Shown: positions 1 to 9,547, numbered from the stretch's first letter. The stretch: 51,200 nt of DNA from an uncultured Allosphingosinicella sp. (GCA_934539295.1 CAKTCN010000026.1:1-51200), one strand, 5' to 3'. Made by a program: numbers and translations. The notes: generated by a model from the sequence alone, not told the origin.

Positions 1-117
1 GCGCGGACGGCCGCGGGCGGCTCGACGTAGAGACCGACGGGATCCGGCGCGGCCAGGAAGGCCGAGCGCGCCGCCAGCTCGGGGTCGGGGTCCTGCACGG
101 CGGCCGGCGCCGGGGAG
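1..117. other. Left-edge segment unlike the adjoining usher gene
   Basis: The usher reading frame cannot be followed into this segment: an in-frame TAG lies at 28-30 and the translation between it and 118 does not resemble an usher. The segment is visibly richer in G+C. Read on the minus strand, one frame is open throughout and has G or C at nearly every third codon position, with residues such as PELAARSAFLAAPDPVGLYV, so it may be a piece of an unrelated minus-strand gene. This could be a recombination junction or an assembly or chimera artefact; the sequence alone cannot decide. Confidence 0.4.
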
Positions 118-1089
118 GTGGGCGGGCTGGGCCAGGTCAATTTGGTCTATGCGCGTCAACGCACCGTCAACCGTGCGGTCACCAACATCGTCTCGGGGAC
201 TTACGGCATCGATGTAGGCAGGCGGCGCAACACCCGGCTGTCGGCCTCCGGATTTGTCGACACCCGCGCGGGCAATTGGGGCGCGACGCTTTCAATCTCC
301 ATGCTGCTTGGCGCCAATGTTCAGGGCTATGCGCAACAGGGCTGGCGGAACGGTGCGCCCGGTGGCGAAATCCAGATCCAGGGGGCGGCGTTGGAAGATC
401 GGCTGGATTGGCAGGTCAATGCCGGCGCCGCCAAGGGCGTGGGCCACCTGGTCGATGCCTATACCAATTGGGATGGCGCCCGCGCCGAGCTGTTCGCCCG
501 CGCCACCAAAGTCAACGGCTCCGCCGGATTTCAGGCCGCAATCGCGCAGTCGCTCGTCGCCATGGACGGGCGCCTGTTCCTGACCGGCCGAGTCGATGAT
601 GCGTTCACCGTCGTCGATGCCGGCTTGCCCGATATCCGCGTGGCGCTGGAGAACAGGACCATTGGGCGGACTGGCCCCTCGGGGAAGCTGCTTGTGTCCG
701 ACCTGCAATCCTATCTGCCCAACGCGATCTCGATCGATCCATTAGACCTGCCTATCGACGCGGCGGCGGCCGACACCTCGCAACTGGTTGCGCCGCGGGG
801 CGGTGCGGGGATGGTGACGCGCTTCAATGTCGCGCGTGCCCGGGCGGCGATCGTAGTGCTTCGTCGGTCGGACGGCACGCCGCCCCCTGCCGGAGCCACG
901 GTTCTCCTGGAGGGAAGCACCTTCGAGGCGCCACTCGGGTTCGATGGCGAGATCTATGTCCGTGGCCTCAAGGCCGGCGAGAACCGGCTGCAGGTCAATT
1001 GGCGCGAGGGCCGCTGCACGGCGTGGTTCGACGCGCCGGCGGAGGCCGGCGGATTGCCGCGACTGGGACCCTTCCCATGCGCACCCTGA
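118..1089 (+). CDS. Fimbrial outer-membrane usher, C-terminal part
   Basis: C-terminal 323 residues of a FimD/CupB-type usher, the outer-membrane pore that exports and assembles chaperone-bound pilus subunits. The visible part holds late beta-barrel strands (about residues 1-160) and then the periplasmic plug and C-terminal beta-sandwich domains, with typical phrases such as VALENRTIGRTGPSGKLLV, the RGGAGMVTRF segment and a final GENRLQVNW strand. A full usher is 750-850 residues, so more than half is missing. The GTG at 118 is only the first possible start after an in-frame stop at 28-30, not a believable native start. Its end overlaps the next gene, a pilin-like subunit, by 13 bp, as expected in a spore-coat-U/Csu-type pilus operon. 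Truncated or a pseudogene as seen here. Confidence 0.75.
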   Translation: MGGLGQVNLVYARQRTVNRAVTNIVSGTYGIDVGRRRNTRLSASGFVDTRAGNWGATLSISMLLGANVQGYAQQGWRNGAPGGEIQIQGAALEDRLDWQVNAGAAKGVGHLVDAYTNWDGARAELFARATKVNGSAGFQAAIAQSLVAMDGRLFLTGRVDDAFTVVDAGLPDIRVALENRTIGRTGPSGKLLVSDLQSYLPNAISIDPLDLPIDAAAADTSQLVAPRGGAGMVTRFNVARARAAIVVLRRSDGTPPPAGATVLLEGSTFEAPLGFDGEIYVRGLKAGENRLQVNWREGRCTAWFDAPAEAGGLPRLGPFPCAP

Positions 1090-1529
1090 TCGCCTTGCTC
1101 CTGCTCGTCGCGCCTTCCGCGCTTCTGGCGCAGGCATCCACGTGCCGCATCGGCATCAGCGGTCTCGATTTCGGCGCCTATCGCGCCGTCGATCCCTCGC
1201 CCGATACAGCCATCGGCAGACTGGATGTCACCTGCCTGCAGACCAGCGGCGCCGCTTTGCCGCGTGTGACGCTCAGCACTGGCAGTTCAGGTCATTACAC
1301 CACGCGCACGATGCTGTCTGGCAGTAGCGAGCTTCGCTACAACCTCTTCGCCGAGCCGAGCCGCCGGCTGGTGCTCGGCGACGGCTCGGCCGGCACCATC
1401 GCGTTTCCGGCGCCGCGCACGAGATCTTCCGGCCGAGCCACCTGGCCAATCTTCGGCGCCATCGCGCCAGGACAAAGCGTGCCGGCCGGCGTGTACACGG
1501 ACATCCTCCTCATCCAGGTCGAGTTCTAG
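1077..1529 (+). CDS. Spore coat U-like (SCPU) pilus subunit
   Basis: 150-residue exported protein of the spore coat U domain family, which includes Csu/CupE-type chaperone-usher pilus subunits. The chosen ATG at 1077 gives a clean signal peptide (MRTLIALLLLVAPSALLAQA); the longer frame from 999 would run through the usher gene. The mature part begins with CRIGISGLDFGAYR and has a second cysteine at VTCLQ, as in this family, and ends with the donor-strand-like motif GVYTDILLIQVEF. It overlaps the usher by 13 bp, so the two are translated together. Usher plus SCPU protein is the end of a pilus operon whose upstream part (chaperone, further subunits) is not in the window. Confidence 0.8.
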   Translation: MRTLIALLLLVAPSALLAQASTCRIGISGLDFGAYRAVDPSPDTAIGRLDVTCLQTSGAALPRVTLSTGSSGHYTTRTMLSGSSELRYNLFAEPSRRLVLGDGSAGTIAFPAPRTRSSGRATWPIFGAIAPGQSVPAGVYTDILLIQVEF

Positions 1530-1549
1530 GAAAAACCGTCCGCGCCCTC

Positions 1550-1565
1550 GGGTCTTCTCCGGATG
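1550..1565 (+). promoter_or_regulatory. Island motif copy 1
   Basis: gggtcttctccggatg, a match to the repeated island motif GGGGTTnnTCCCGATG. It ends 52 bp before the TTG at 1618, the spacing seen at most other copies. Function (promoter or operator) is inferred. Confidence 0.5.
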
Positions 1566-1617
1566 TGCGAAGCACCTGTAAGAATCGACATTCTTCCTCA
1601 TGTCGAGGGAGGCCAGC

Positions 1618-2397
1618 TTGTTCCAGAAACATTCGTCTCGCGCCGCGCTGCTGCTTGCACTGACATCCGTTCCGTCTGCAGCATTCGCCCAATCCGCACC
1701 TGCGCATCCCGAAGAGGAGAATAGCGGGCAGGATCCGACGAGACCCGTCACGCGCATGGATTTCCGCCTCAAATATCAGGATAATCCAGGTGATAGCGAG
1801 GCGGAGACCCTGACCTTCCGCACCGACAAGCCGTTTCAACTCGGCGGCGGCTGGAAGCTCAATACACGGCTCGACATCCCGGTCATGCGCACCGAAGTCC
1901 CGGGCAACAAGACGGTCGGCCTCACGGACATCCTCGTCCAGGCACTCGCGATTGCGCCGATGAAGGGGAAGACCACGATCGCCTTCGGGGCTCAATTTCA
2001 TGTGCCGATCGGATCCGAAGGCTTCACGTCCGACACCTGGCGAGCGGCGCCGACAGTGGCGGCGATCTACCAATTGCCCGAACTCAGCCGCGGCAGCTTC
2101 GTCGGCCTTCTGGTGCGCGACGATTTCAGTTTCGCCGGCAACGGTCCGGACACCAACGTCGTCAGCGTCGAACCGATCTTCAACTGGCAGCTTCCGGAGC
2201 GCTGGTTCATCACCATGTCGCCCGAGGCCAAGTTCAACACCAAGGACAATTGGAACTTGTTCCTGCCGTTCGACATGACCTTGGGCAAGAAGATCAACCC
2301 CACGACGGTGGTATCTCTCCAGGGCGATGTCGCGCTTATCGACGACTATCAGCAATATGACTGGCAGCTGGAATTCCGCGTCGGGCTCTTCTTCTGA
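1618..2397 (+). CDS. Exported outer-membrane barrel protein, unknown role
   Basis: About 259 residues: signal peptide ending in AFAQ, then alternating beta-strand sequence throughout, finishing with an aromatic terminal strand (EFRVGLFF) typical of outer-membrane barrels. It resembles short barrels loosely annotated as transporters, but no substrate can be read from it. The start is taken as TTG 1618 because GGGAGG lies six bases before it and the resulting signal peptide is compact; an in-frame ATG at 1600 adds six residues and would put the ribosome site inside the gene. The upstream island motif also sits 52 bp before 1618. The aquaporin gene follows after 16 bp, so both are probably one transcript. 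Confidence 0.7.
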   Translation: MFQKHSSRAALLLALTSVPSAAFAQSAPAHPEEENSGQDPTRPVTRMDFRLKYQDNPGDSEAETLTFRTDKPFQLGGGWKLNTRLDIPVMRTEVPGNKTVGLTDILVQALAIAPMKGKTTIAFGAQFHVPIGSEGFTSDTWRAAPTVAAIYQLPELSRGSFVGLLVRDDFSFAGNGPDTNVVSVEPIFNWQLPERWFITMSPEAKFNTKDNWNLFLPFDMTLGKKINPTTVVSLQGDVALIDDYQQYDWQLEFRVGLFF

Positions 2398-2413
2398 CGT
2401 CGAGGGATCTTCC

Positions 2414-3166
2414 ATGCATCTCGCCAAGCGCATGGCTGCTGAAGCGATCGGCACCTTCTGGCTCGTGTTCGGCGGCTGCGGAAGCGCCGTGATCGCCGCT
2501 GCGTTCCCCGAGGTCGGGATCGGCCTTGCGGGCGTTTCGCTCGCCTTTGGCCTTACCGTGCTCACCATGGCCTATGCCGTCGGGCATATCTCCGGCTGTC
2601 ACCTCAATCCGGCGGTGACGATGGGCCTGTGCTGCGGCGGGCGCTTTCCACTACGCGATGTGCTGCCTTATATTGCAGCCCAGCTCTTCGGTGCGATCGT
2701 CGCCTCGCTCCTCCTGTTGATGGTCGCAGCCGGGGGACCGGGGTTCGATCTTGCCACGAACGGCCTTGCCCAGAACGGCTATGAAGCAGCCTCGCCGGGG
2801 GCATATTCCATGATGGCGGCCTTTGTCATCGAGCTGGTCCTGACCGCGGGGTTCCTTCTGGTCATTCTTGGCTCGACCGATGGCCGTGCTCCGGTTGGCT
2901 TTGCCCCGATCGCGATTGGGCTCGCCCTGACGCTGATCCACCTCATCAGCATTCCGGTGACCAACACGTCCGTGAACCCGGCGCGCAGCACCGGCCCCGC
3001 ACTGGTCGTGGGCGGCCTTGCGTGCCAGCAGCTGTGGCTATTCTGGCTTGCACCGATGCTGGGCGCGATCGTCGGCAGCCTCATCTACCGCCTGCTCTTC
3101 CACGAGGCAGCGGCGCGGCCGGACATCGTCGGCAAAGGGGAATCTTCCGCACCGGGTCGGGGTTGA
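2414..3166 (+). CDS. aqpZ: Aquaporin Z-type water channel
   Basis: 250-residue inner-membrane channel of the MIP family with six membrane spans. Both pore-forming NPA motifs are present (residues 65-67 in HLNPAVT and 188-190 in SVNPARS). The selectivity-filter residues predicted by alignment to E. coli AqpZ (Phe45, His176, Thr185, Arg191) are the narrow, water-selective set rather than the glycerol set. The ATG at 2414 is preceded by CGAGGGA; an in-frame upstream ATG at 2327 would overlap the barrel gene and is disfavoured. It lies directly behind the barrel gene in the same direction. The C-terminal tail of about 20 residues is polar and not part of the fold. The second island motif overlaps its stop codon. 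Confidence 0.92.
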   Translation: MHLAKRMAAEAIGTFWLVFGGCGSAVIAAAFPEVGIGLAGVSLAFGLTVLTMAYAVGHISGCHLNPAVTMGLCCGGRFPLRDVLPYIAAQLFGAIVASLLLLMVAAGGPGFDLATNGLAQNGYEAASPGAYSMMAAFVIELVLTAGFLLVILGSTDGRAPVGFAPIAIGLALTLIHLISIPVTNTSVNPARSTGPALVVGGLACQQLWLFWLAPMLGAIVGSLIYRLLFHEAAARPDIVGKGESSAPGRG

Positions 3167-3174
3167 CCCTGATG
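3159..3174 (+). promoter_or_regulatory. Island motif copy 2
   Basis: ggggttgaccctgatg, overlapping the stop codon of the aquaporin gene and ending 58 bp before the sulfatase start at 3233. It suggests that the sulfatase operon has its own control point although it follows the aquaporin closely. Confidence 0.5.
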
Positions 3175-3232
3175 TGCGGCCGGGATGCGTGGACCTAAGC
3201 TGGACAACGATTTTTTCGAGATGGAGGAACAG

Positions 3233-5557
3233 ATGCCGCGTCCGTTTCAAGGCAAGATAGAGCTCGATATCCGCGACTCGCAATCGGACTGGGATGCATT
3301 CCTCGCCCAGAGGGCGCCGGAAGGCGCGCCGAACGTGCTTGTGATTCTCTACGACGATACCGGGCAGGCGGCCTGGTCGCCTTATGGCGGCCGGGTCGAG
3401 ATGCCGACGCTGGACCGCTTGGCGAAGAATGGGCTCATCTACACGCAATGGCACACCACCGCAGTCTGCTCGCCGACGCGCTCATGCTTCCTCACCGGGC
3501 GCAACCATCACCAGAACGGCTTTGGGACGATCGCTGAGTCTGCGGTCGGGTTCCCGGGCTACAATGGTCATATTCCGCGCTCGAACGCGACGATCGCCAC
3601 GGTGTTGCGCGATGCCGGCTGGAGCACCTTCTGGGTCGGAAAGAACCACAATGTGCCGGTCGATGCCTTCGACATGGGATCGTCAAAGAAGGAATGGCCG
3701 CTGGGGCTCGGCTATGATCGCTTCTATGGCTTTCTGGGCGGCGAGACCAACCAGTGGTATCCTGAACTGATCGAAGACAATCATTTCGTCGATCAGCCTT
3801 ACGGTCCGGAGGAAGGTTATCATTTTTCGAAGGACATCGCCGACAAGGCGATCGGCTTCATCCGCGATACCAAGCAGTCGCAGCCCGACAAGCCCTGGTA
3901 TCTATGGTATTGCCCCGGCGCCAATCACGCCCCGCACCATGCGCCCCAGGATTATATCGACAAGTATAAGGGCAAGTTCGACGACGGCTACGAAGCCTAT
4001 CGCGACTGGGTCCTGACGCGCATGAAGGAGCGGGGCATCCTGCCTCAGGATACCCAGCTCACGCCGATCAACCCGATGTCGCCCGAGGCCTCGTCGCCGG
4101 GGGACATGGTCCGCCCCTGGGACACGCTCAGCGAGGACGAGAAGAAGCTCTTCTGCCGCATGGCCGAAGTCTATGCGGCGATGTCCGAATATGCCGATGT
4201 CCAGATCGGCCGGCTGATCGACTATCTCGAGGAGTCGGGGCAGCTCGACAACACCTTGATCTTCTACTGCGCGGACAACGGCGCGTCGGGCGAGGGATCG
4301 CCCAACGGATCGGTTAACGAGATCAAGTATTTCAACGGCTATCCCGACGACATCGCCGAAAATCTGACGATGATCGATAAACTCGGCTCACCGGCGACCT
4401 ACAATCACTACCCCACCGGCTGGGCAGTTGCCTTCTCGACGCCTTACCGCATGTTCAAGCGGTACGCGTCATACAGCGGCGGCACCTGCGACCCGATGAT
4501 CGTCCACTGGCCAAAGGGATTCAGCGCCAAGGGCGAAGTCCGTCACCAGTATCACCATTGCACCGACATCGTCCCGACCATCCTGGAATGCTGCGGCCTG
4601 GCGATGCCCGATGAGGTGGATGGCGTGAAGCAGACCCCGCTTCCCGGCGTGTCGATGAAATACAGCTTCGACGAAGCCGAAGCGCCGACCACCAAGGAGA
4701 CCCAATATTACGAGATGCTGGGCACACGCGGCATCTGGCACAAGGGTTGGAAGGCAGCTGCCGAACATGCCCCTCTGCCGTCAAACCAGGGCAATTTCGA
4801 CAAGGACCGCTGGCAGCTCTTCAACACGGATGATGACCGGTCCGAGGCAATCGACCTTGCCGAGCAGCATCCAGAGAAGCTCAAGGAAATGCAGGCGCTG
4901 TGGATGTCGGAGGCGCAGCGCTACGACGTACTGCCACTCGCCGACCTGGGTGTGCTCGATTTCATCAAGCTCGAATTCCACAACAAGGTGCCGCCGTCGG
5001 GCCGGTACACCTATTATGCCGGCACCACTGAAGTTCCCGAGGCGAGCTCGGCAAGTACGCATGGTCGCTCGTTCAAGATCCTCGCAGAGGTCGAGTTTAC
5101 CGGAGATAGCCGAGGCGTGATCGTCTCCCAGGGATCGCGTTTCGGCGGCTATTCGATGTTCGTGAAGGACGGCAAGCTGACCTTCGTCTATAATTTCCTC
5201 GGCATCGCGCCGGAGCAGCGGCTGGTCGCGGACGTCCCGTCTCTTGGTGAACATGTCGTCGGCGTGGAATTTGCCAAGGACCGGATCGGCGACAACGGCG
5301 AAGCGATCGGGACGATGTCGATGTTCATCGGAGAGAAGGTCGTCGCCAGTGGCGAGTTCCGGACGATGACAGGCCGCTACTCGCTTTGCGGCGAGGGCCT
5401 GTGCGTCGGCCGCGACAGCGGGGACGCGGTGAGCAGCGAATATGGCGCGGGCTTCGCGTTCACGGGCGGTCGGGTGATCAAGGTGCTCTACGACCTTGCC
5501 GACGACCAGTATCGCGACGTCGAGCGCGAACTGGCCATGGCGCTGGCGGTGGATTGA
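3233..5557 (+). CDS. Type I sulfatase, large (arylsulfatase family)
   Basis: 774-residue sulfatase of the alkaline-phosphatase superfamily (COG3119 type). The formylglycine core motif is CSPTRS with the modified cysteine at residue 79; the metal site starts with YDDTG (residues 40-44). A second metal-ligand region is seen at YCADNGAS. After the roughly 550-residue catalytic part comes a C-terminal beta-sandwich-like domain of about 200 residues. No signal peptide is visible, so it appears cytoplasmic unless exported otherwise. Start chosen at ATG 3233 because GGAGGA lies just upstream; ATGs at 3185 and 3221 are in frame. It heads an operon with a DUF1254 gene and a second sulfatase. The maturase gene is at 9548. 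The substrate is unknown. Confidence 0.88.
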   Translation: MPRPFQGKIELDIRDSQSDWDAFLAQRAPEGAPNVLVILYDDTGQAAWSPYGGRVEMPTLDRLAKNGLIYTQWHTTAVCSPTRSCFLTGRNHHQNGFGTIAESAVGFPGYNGHIPRSNATIATVLRDAGWSTFWVGKNHNVPVDAFDMGSSKKEWPLGLGYDRFYGFLGGETNQWYPELIEDNHFVDQPYGPEEGYHFSKDIADKAIGFIRDTKQSQPDKPWYLWYCPGANHAPHHAPQDYIDKYKGKFDDGYEAYRDWVLTRMKERGILPQDTQLTPINPMSPEASSPGDMVRPWDTLSEDEKKLFCRMAEVYAAMSEYADVQIGRLIDYLEESGQLDNTLIFYCADNGASGEGSPNGSVNEIKYFNGYPDDIAENLTMIDKLGSPATYNHYPTGWAVAFSTPYRMFKRYASYSGGTCDPMIVHWPKGFSAKGEVRHQYHHCTDIVPTILECCGLAMPDEVDGVKQTPLPGVSMKYSFDEAEAPTTKETQYYEMLGTRGIWHKGWKAAAEHAPLPSNQGNFDKDRWQLFNTDDDRSEAIDLAEQHPEKLKEMQALWMSEAQRYDVLPLADLGVLDFIKLEFHNKVPPSGRYTYYAGTTEVPEASSASTHGRSFKILAEVEFTGDSRGVIVSQGSRFGGYSMFVKDGKLTFVYNFLGIAPEQRLVADVPSLGEHVVGVEFAKDRIGDNGEAIGTMSMFIGEKVVASGEFRTMTGRYSLCGEGLCVGRDSGDAVSSEYGAGFAFTGGRVIKVLYDLADDQYRDVERELAMALAVD

Positions 5558-5567
5558 GGAGGGCAAA

Positions 5568-7052
5568 ATGGCTAACTCCACCTATACCGCACGCCAGTTC
5601 AACCCTGCGCACCGGAACCTCAAAAATGGCGCGGGAGTCCCCGCCGCCATGGCCAGCGAGCGCTATGTCGAGGCGCTGGCCCGCCTGGTCTATTACTGGG
5701 CCTATCCGGCGCTCGACACGATGGGGCGGACGAGCGCGTGGGAGATCATGAAGAATGCCGGCCCGGGCGCCACGATGGGCCTGTTCCCTGGCGCGCCCAA
5801 GAACCACATGGGCTATCTCGACGATTATATGCCGCCACCGCAGCGCAAGGTGGTGACGCCCAACAACGACACGATCTATGGTGTCAGCCTGATCGACGTC
5901 GGCTCCGAGCCTGTCGTCATCCAGACGCCGAACGACGTGCCGCCGGGGCACTACTGGACAATCCAGGTCGTCGATGTCTTCACCACTGTCACACACCAGC
6001 TCGGCTCGGCGGCCGGCACGCCGGGCGGCAAATACCTTCTCGTCGGGCCGGGCTGGGAGAACGAGAAGCCGGAAGGCTTCCTGGACGTGTTGCGGCAGCC
6101 GACCGCGGTCGGCGGCGTGTTCGGCCGCAGCTTCATGGCGCACTCCGAGGAAGACAAGGCGGCGGCGCGCCATGTGCTCAACCAGCTCGGCGCCTACCCG
6201 CTGAGCGAGGACAAACCGGGGCGCCGGACCTTCGATTGCGAGGCGAGCGCGCGCAACAAGGTCTATCCGCCGGGCCTCACCGCCGAGATTCTCGCAAGAG
6301 ACCCGGATCTGCTCCGCACGCGGCCGGTCGATGCCACGCACTTCTGGGAAAAGTTGGCGGCCATGTTGCAAGCCAACCCGGTCGTAGGCGCAAACGACGC
6401 GCCCATGGCTTCGCAGGCGCGGGCGCTGATCGAGCTGCGCAAATCGTCCGAGGACTGGCGCGCGCTGCTCGATCGTTCGGCGCTGGCGGCCGATGCCGAC
6501 CTGCACGAAGCCGCGCGCTATCACCAGGTGGGGGCCGACGCCGGCAATGGCTGGCAAAGGCAGGAGAATGGCGGCGTCTGGGGCACCGACTGGTATGGGC
6601 GCGCGCTCGCGGCGGTCATTTACATCTACGTCAACGACTACCACGAGGCGATCTACTTCATCCGCGGCACCGATGCGGCAGGTGACCTCCTCCAGGGTCG
6701 CTACCGCTACGAGATGCGTTTCGAGAAGGATCAGCTGCCGCCAGTTGACCGGTCCAAGGGCGGCTTTTGGTCGCTGACAATGTACGATCGGGACTATTAC
6801 ATGATGGCGACAAGCCCGAACGGGCGGCACAATATCGGTACGGTCAATCTCGACGCGAACGAGCTTCGTTTCGCAGGCGACGGTTCGCTGACGATCGTCC
6901 TCTCGAATGAGGAGCCTGCCGACGAGGCTAGCAAGGCCAATTGGCTACCCGCCCCTGCCGACCAGTTCGCGCTGATCGTACGCGCCTATGTCCCGTCCGA
7001 ACCGATCCTCGATGGGAGCTACAAGCTGCCGGACGTAGAGCGAGCGCGCTGA
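5568..7052 (+). CDS. DUF1254/DUF1214 domain protein
   Basis: 494-residue protein with the DUF1254 domain in the first half (RLVYYWAYPALDTMG, then VVTPNNDTIYGVSLIDV) and the DUF1214 domain in the C-terminal part (PPVDRSKGGFWSLTMYDRDYYM, shortened here in meaning to the GFWSLTMYD strand). Members are widespread in soil and marine bacteria and have no established activity. No signal peptide is evident in this copy. ATG 5568 follows GAGGAGGG. The gene starts 11 bp after one sulfatase and ends 16 bp before the next, so it is embedded in a sulfatase operon, which suggests a role on the same substrate or product. That link is inference from position only. Confidence 0.82.
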   Translation: MANSTYTARQFNPAHRNLKNGAGVPAAMASERYVEALARLVYYWAYPALDTMGRTSAWEIMKNAGPGATMGLFPGAPKNHMGYLDDYMPPPQRKVVTPNNDTIYGVSLIDVGSEPVVIQTPNDVPPGHYWTIQVVDVFTTVTHQLGSAAGTPGGKYLLVGPGWENEKPEGFLDVLRQPTAVGGVFGRSFMAHSEEDKAAARHVLNQLGAYPLSEDKPGRRTFDCEASARNKVYPPGLTAEILARDPDLLRTRPVDATHFWEKLAAMLQANPVVGANDAPMASQARALIELRKSSEDWRALLDRSALAADADLHEAARYHQVGADAGNGWQRQENGGVWGTDWYGRALAAVIYIYVNDYHEAIYFIRGTDAAGDLLQGRYRYEMRFEKDQLPPVDRSKGGFWSLTMYDRDYYMMATSPNGRHNIGTVNLDANELRFAGDGSLTIVLSNEEPADEASKANWLPAPADQFALIVRAYVPSEPILDGSYKLPDVERAR

Positions 7053-7067
7053 GCGGGAGACCTCGCC

Positions 7068-8516
7068 ATGCATATCGACCGTCGCGGTCTGCTAAAGCTG
7101 ATGGCCAGCTTCGCGCCGACAGCGCTGCTCTCCGGGGCCGGGGCTGCCGCGGCGCAGGCTGACGCGCGCAAACCCAACATCCTGTTCATCCTGATGGACA
7201 ATCTCGGCTATGGCGAGCCCGGCGTCTATGGAGGCGGCGTGCTGCGGGGCGCGCCGACCCCTCGCATTGATGCGCTTGCTGCTGAGGGCACGCGGCTAAC
7301 CAACTTCAACGTCGAGGCGCAGTGCACGCCGAGCCGCTCGGCGATCCTGACCGGGCGGTTCGCCATCCGCTCCGGCACGCACTCGGTTCCCTTGCCGGGA
7401 CAGCTGGATGGGCTGACGCGCTGGGAGGTCACGCTCGCCGACGCGCTGTCCGATGCGGGCTATACGACCGGCGCGTTCGGCAAATGGCATCTCGGTAGCT
7501 CGCAAGGGCGATTGCCGAACGCGCAAGGCTTCGACGAATGGTATGGCATACCGCGCACCACCGACGAGTCCATGTTCCCCTCGCAGCCTGGCGCGCGTGC
7601 CGCCCAAATTCCCTTCATGCACATCATGGAAGGTCGCAGGGGCGAGCAGAGCCGAGATCTTGAGGTCTATGATCTCGACCAGAGGCGGCAGATCGATGGC
7701 GAGATCGTTCGACGGACAATCGATTTCATGTCTCGCGCAATGGCCGCCGGTAAGCCGTTCTACGCTTACGTACCGTTCACGTTGATGCATGTCCCGGCGC
7801 TTCCAAGCACGGGATTTGCGGGCAAGACTGGACGCGGGGACTTTGCGGACTGTCTTGCAGAGATGGACTCAAATGTCGGGCAGCTGCTCGACGCTGTTGA
7901 TCGTCTCGGCGCCCGTGAGGACACGATCGTCGTATTCACTAGCGACAACGGACCCGATTCCACTTTCCCGTCGCAAGGATCGTCAGGGCCATGGAGCGGC
8001 TATTACTTCACCCATATGGAAGGGTCGCTGCGCACACCGTTCATGATCCGTTGGCCGGGACGCGTGCCGGCGGGGCGGGTGAGCAACGAGATCGTGCACT
8101 CGGTCGATACCTTCACCACCTTTGCGACGATCGCCGGCGCGGCCGTGCCGAATGACCGCCCGATCGATGGCGTCGACCAGAGCCCCTTCCTGCTCGGCCG
8201 ATCGGAACGCTCGGCGCGCGACGGTTTCCCGGTGTTCGTTGCCGACCGGATGGAAGCGGTCAAATGGCGCGACTACAAGATCGCCTTCTACGAGCAGGAA
8301 CGCGATTGGTGGTCGGCCCCAACCAAGCTGGGTGTGCCAAAGATCTACGACCTACTGGCCGATCCCAAGGAAGAATATGGCGCAACGTTGACGCCGAACG
8401 CCTGGGTCGGCGGTCCGATGAAGATCGTCGGCGACTTCGAGGCGAGCCTCAAGCGCTTTCCGCCGATCGCGCCGGGAACACCGGATCCTTATTCGCCGCC
8501 GCGCCGGGCAGCTTGA
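7068..8516 (+). CDS. Exported type I sulfatase
   Basis: 482-residue sulfatase with a twin-arginine-like leader (DRRGLLKLM, hydrophobic stretch to about residue 30), so it is probably exported to the periplasm through Tat. The core motif CTPSRS places the formylglycine cysteine at residue 86. The N-terminal metal motif reads MDNLGYGE, with Asn where many relatives have a second Asp. FTSDNGP supplies the other metal-site residues and the catalytic histidine region is GKWHLG. Third gene of the 3233-8516 operon. Tat export of a folded sulfatase fits maturation in the cytoplasm by the formylglycine-generating enzyme encoded 1 kb downstream. The substrate is not predictable from sequence. Confidence 0.88.
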   Translation: MHIDRRGLLKLMASFAPTALLSGAGAAAAQADARKPNILFILMDNLGYGEPGVYGGGVLRGAPTPRIDALAAEGTRLTNFNVEAQCTPSRSAILTGRFAIRSGTHSVPLPGQLDGLTRWEVTLADALSDAGYTTGAFGKWHLGSSQGRLPNAQGFDEWYGIPRTTDESMFPSQPGARAAQIPFMHIMEGRRGEQSRDLEVYDLDQRRQIDGEIVRRTIDFMSRAMAAGKPFYAYVPFTLMHVPALPSTGFAGKTGRGDFADCLAEMDSNVGQLLDAVDRLGAREDTIVVFTSDNGPDSTFPSQGSSGPWSGYYFTHMEGSLRTPFMIRWPGRVPAGRVSNEIVHSVDTFTTFATIAGAAVPNDRPIDGVDQSPFLLGRSERSARDGFPVFVADRMEAVKWRDYKIAFYEQERDWWSAPTKLGVPKIYDLLADPKEEYGATLTPNAWVGGPMKIVGDFEASLKRFPPIAPGTPDPYSPPRRAA

Positions 8517-8546
8517 GCAACGAAGGCAAGCGAGTGCGAGACTGTA

Positions 8547-9362
8547 TCAGAAGCCGGCCTGGAGGAAGAGAGCCGGCCCTTTGAAGTCATATTCGAACCG
8601 GCCCTCCACCCGTTCCCGCTCGACCTCCAATCGATAATCGACGTAGCGATAGGCGACCCCTACGCCGACGTTGCGGAGGAAGCGGTAGGTGAGCGCAGCC
8701 TGCGCGTTGATCAGGCGCCCGTCGTAATTGTCGATCTTGAGCGAGAGATAGTCGAGCCGGCCGGTCAGCGTCAGCTTGGGCGCGATCTCGACCGTGCCGA
8801 ACAGGCCGAGGGTGGGGAGCGGCGCCAGCACGTCCTCGCCGCGTGTATAAACCTCCGTCGCCGCATTGCCGATGCGGCCCTGGCCGCTCAACTCGACTGT
8901 GATGTCGGTGGCGTGCAGGCCGATGGCGGCGCCGAGCTCGAAATTCTCCTCTCGCAAGAAGGCGTAGCCGAGCGTCAGGCGGTAGATCTGCGTGTCGAAC
9001 GTGCTGCCGAGCGTCGCAGACGCCTGGTAGGTCACGTCGTCGAAAGTGATGTCGCGCTCGAGGGTCTTCGAACCGGTGCGGTCGAGTGCATAATATTCAG
9101 CGCCGATCGACAAGCCGCTGCCGATCCGCGCGCCCGCGAAGACGGCCGGCAGCGCCTCGCGGTCCTTGAGCGCCAGGTCGGACTCTAGATCGATCTCGGT
9201 GCCGATCGTGCTGTTGGCTCTGGAGGACAGGCTCACCTTGGTGTCGACGTCCGGCCAGTAAGCCGAGACCTCCAGCCAATATTTGTCGTCGAGCGCCTGC
9301 GCCCCGGCCGGCGCGGCTGTGCCGAGCATCGCGAGCGAGCAGCAGATGGCGAGCCTTCTCAA
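8547..9362 (-). CDS. Outer-membrane beta-barrel protein
   Basis: 271 residues with a signal peptide ending AGAQA and about ten amphipathic strands separated by polar loops, closing with the terminal strand GPALFLQAGF. It resembles small porin-like outer-membrane proteins annotated as hypothetical. It is convergent with the sulfatase operon (30 bp between stops) and divergent from the formylglycine-generating enzyme gene, sharing a control region of about 190 bp that holds one island motif for each direction. Function unknown. Confidence 0.72.
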   Translation of the reverse strand: MRRLAICCSLAMLGTAAPAGAQALDDKYWLEVSAYWPDVDTKVSLSSRANSTIGTEIDLESDLALKDREALPAVFAGARIGSGLSIGAEYYALDRTGSKTLERDITFDDVTYQASATLGSTFDTQIYRLTLGYAFLREENFELGAAIGLHATDITVELSGQGRIGNAATEVYTRGEDVLAPLPTLGLFGTVEIAPKLTLTGRLDYLSLKIDNYDGRLINAQAALTYRFLRNVGVGVAYRYVDYRLEVERERVEGRFEYDFKGPALFLQAGF

Positions 9363-9416
9363 GACCTATCTCCTCCAAGGACCGTGCAGAGCATCGCCTG
9401 CGCGGCCTGAGACCGG

Positions 9417-9432
9417 TATCGGGACTTGTACC
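9417..9432 (-). promoter_or_regulatory. Island motif copy 3
   Basis: Minus-strand ggtacaagtcccgata. The right half matches the consensus fully and the left half only in part. It ends 54 bp before the ATG of the barrel gene at 9362. Confidence 0.42.
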
Positions 9433-9497
9433 GAGCGGAGCCGCAGAATGCCGGTTGCGGGAGAGACGCGCGCGTTTGGCGAAGCGCGCCTGCACTC

Positions 9498-9513
9498 CGG
9501 ATTTATCCGGATA
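9498..9513 (+). promoter_or_regulatory. Island motif copy 4
   Basis: cggatttatccggata, nearly palindromic, 34 bp before ATG 9548. If it is a promoter element, a start at 9515 would leave almost no leader, which favours the later ATG. Confidence 0.42.
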
Positions 9514-9547
9514 GATGCGGCGCTTGGGCAATGCTTTGCTTGGCTCC

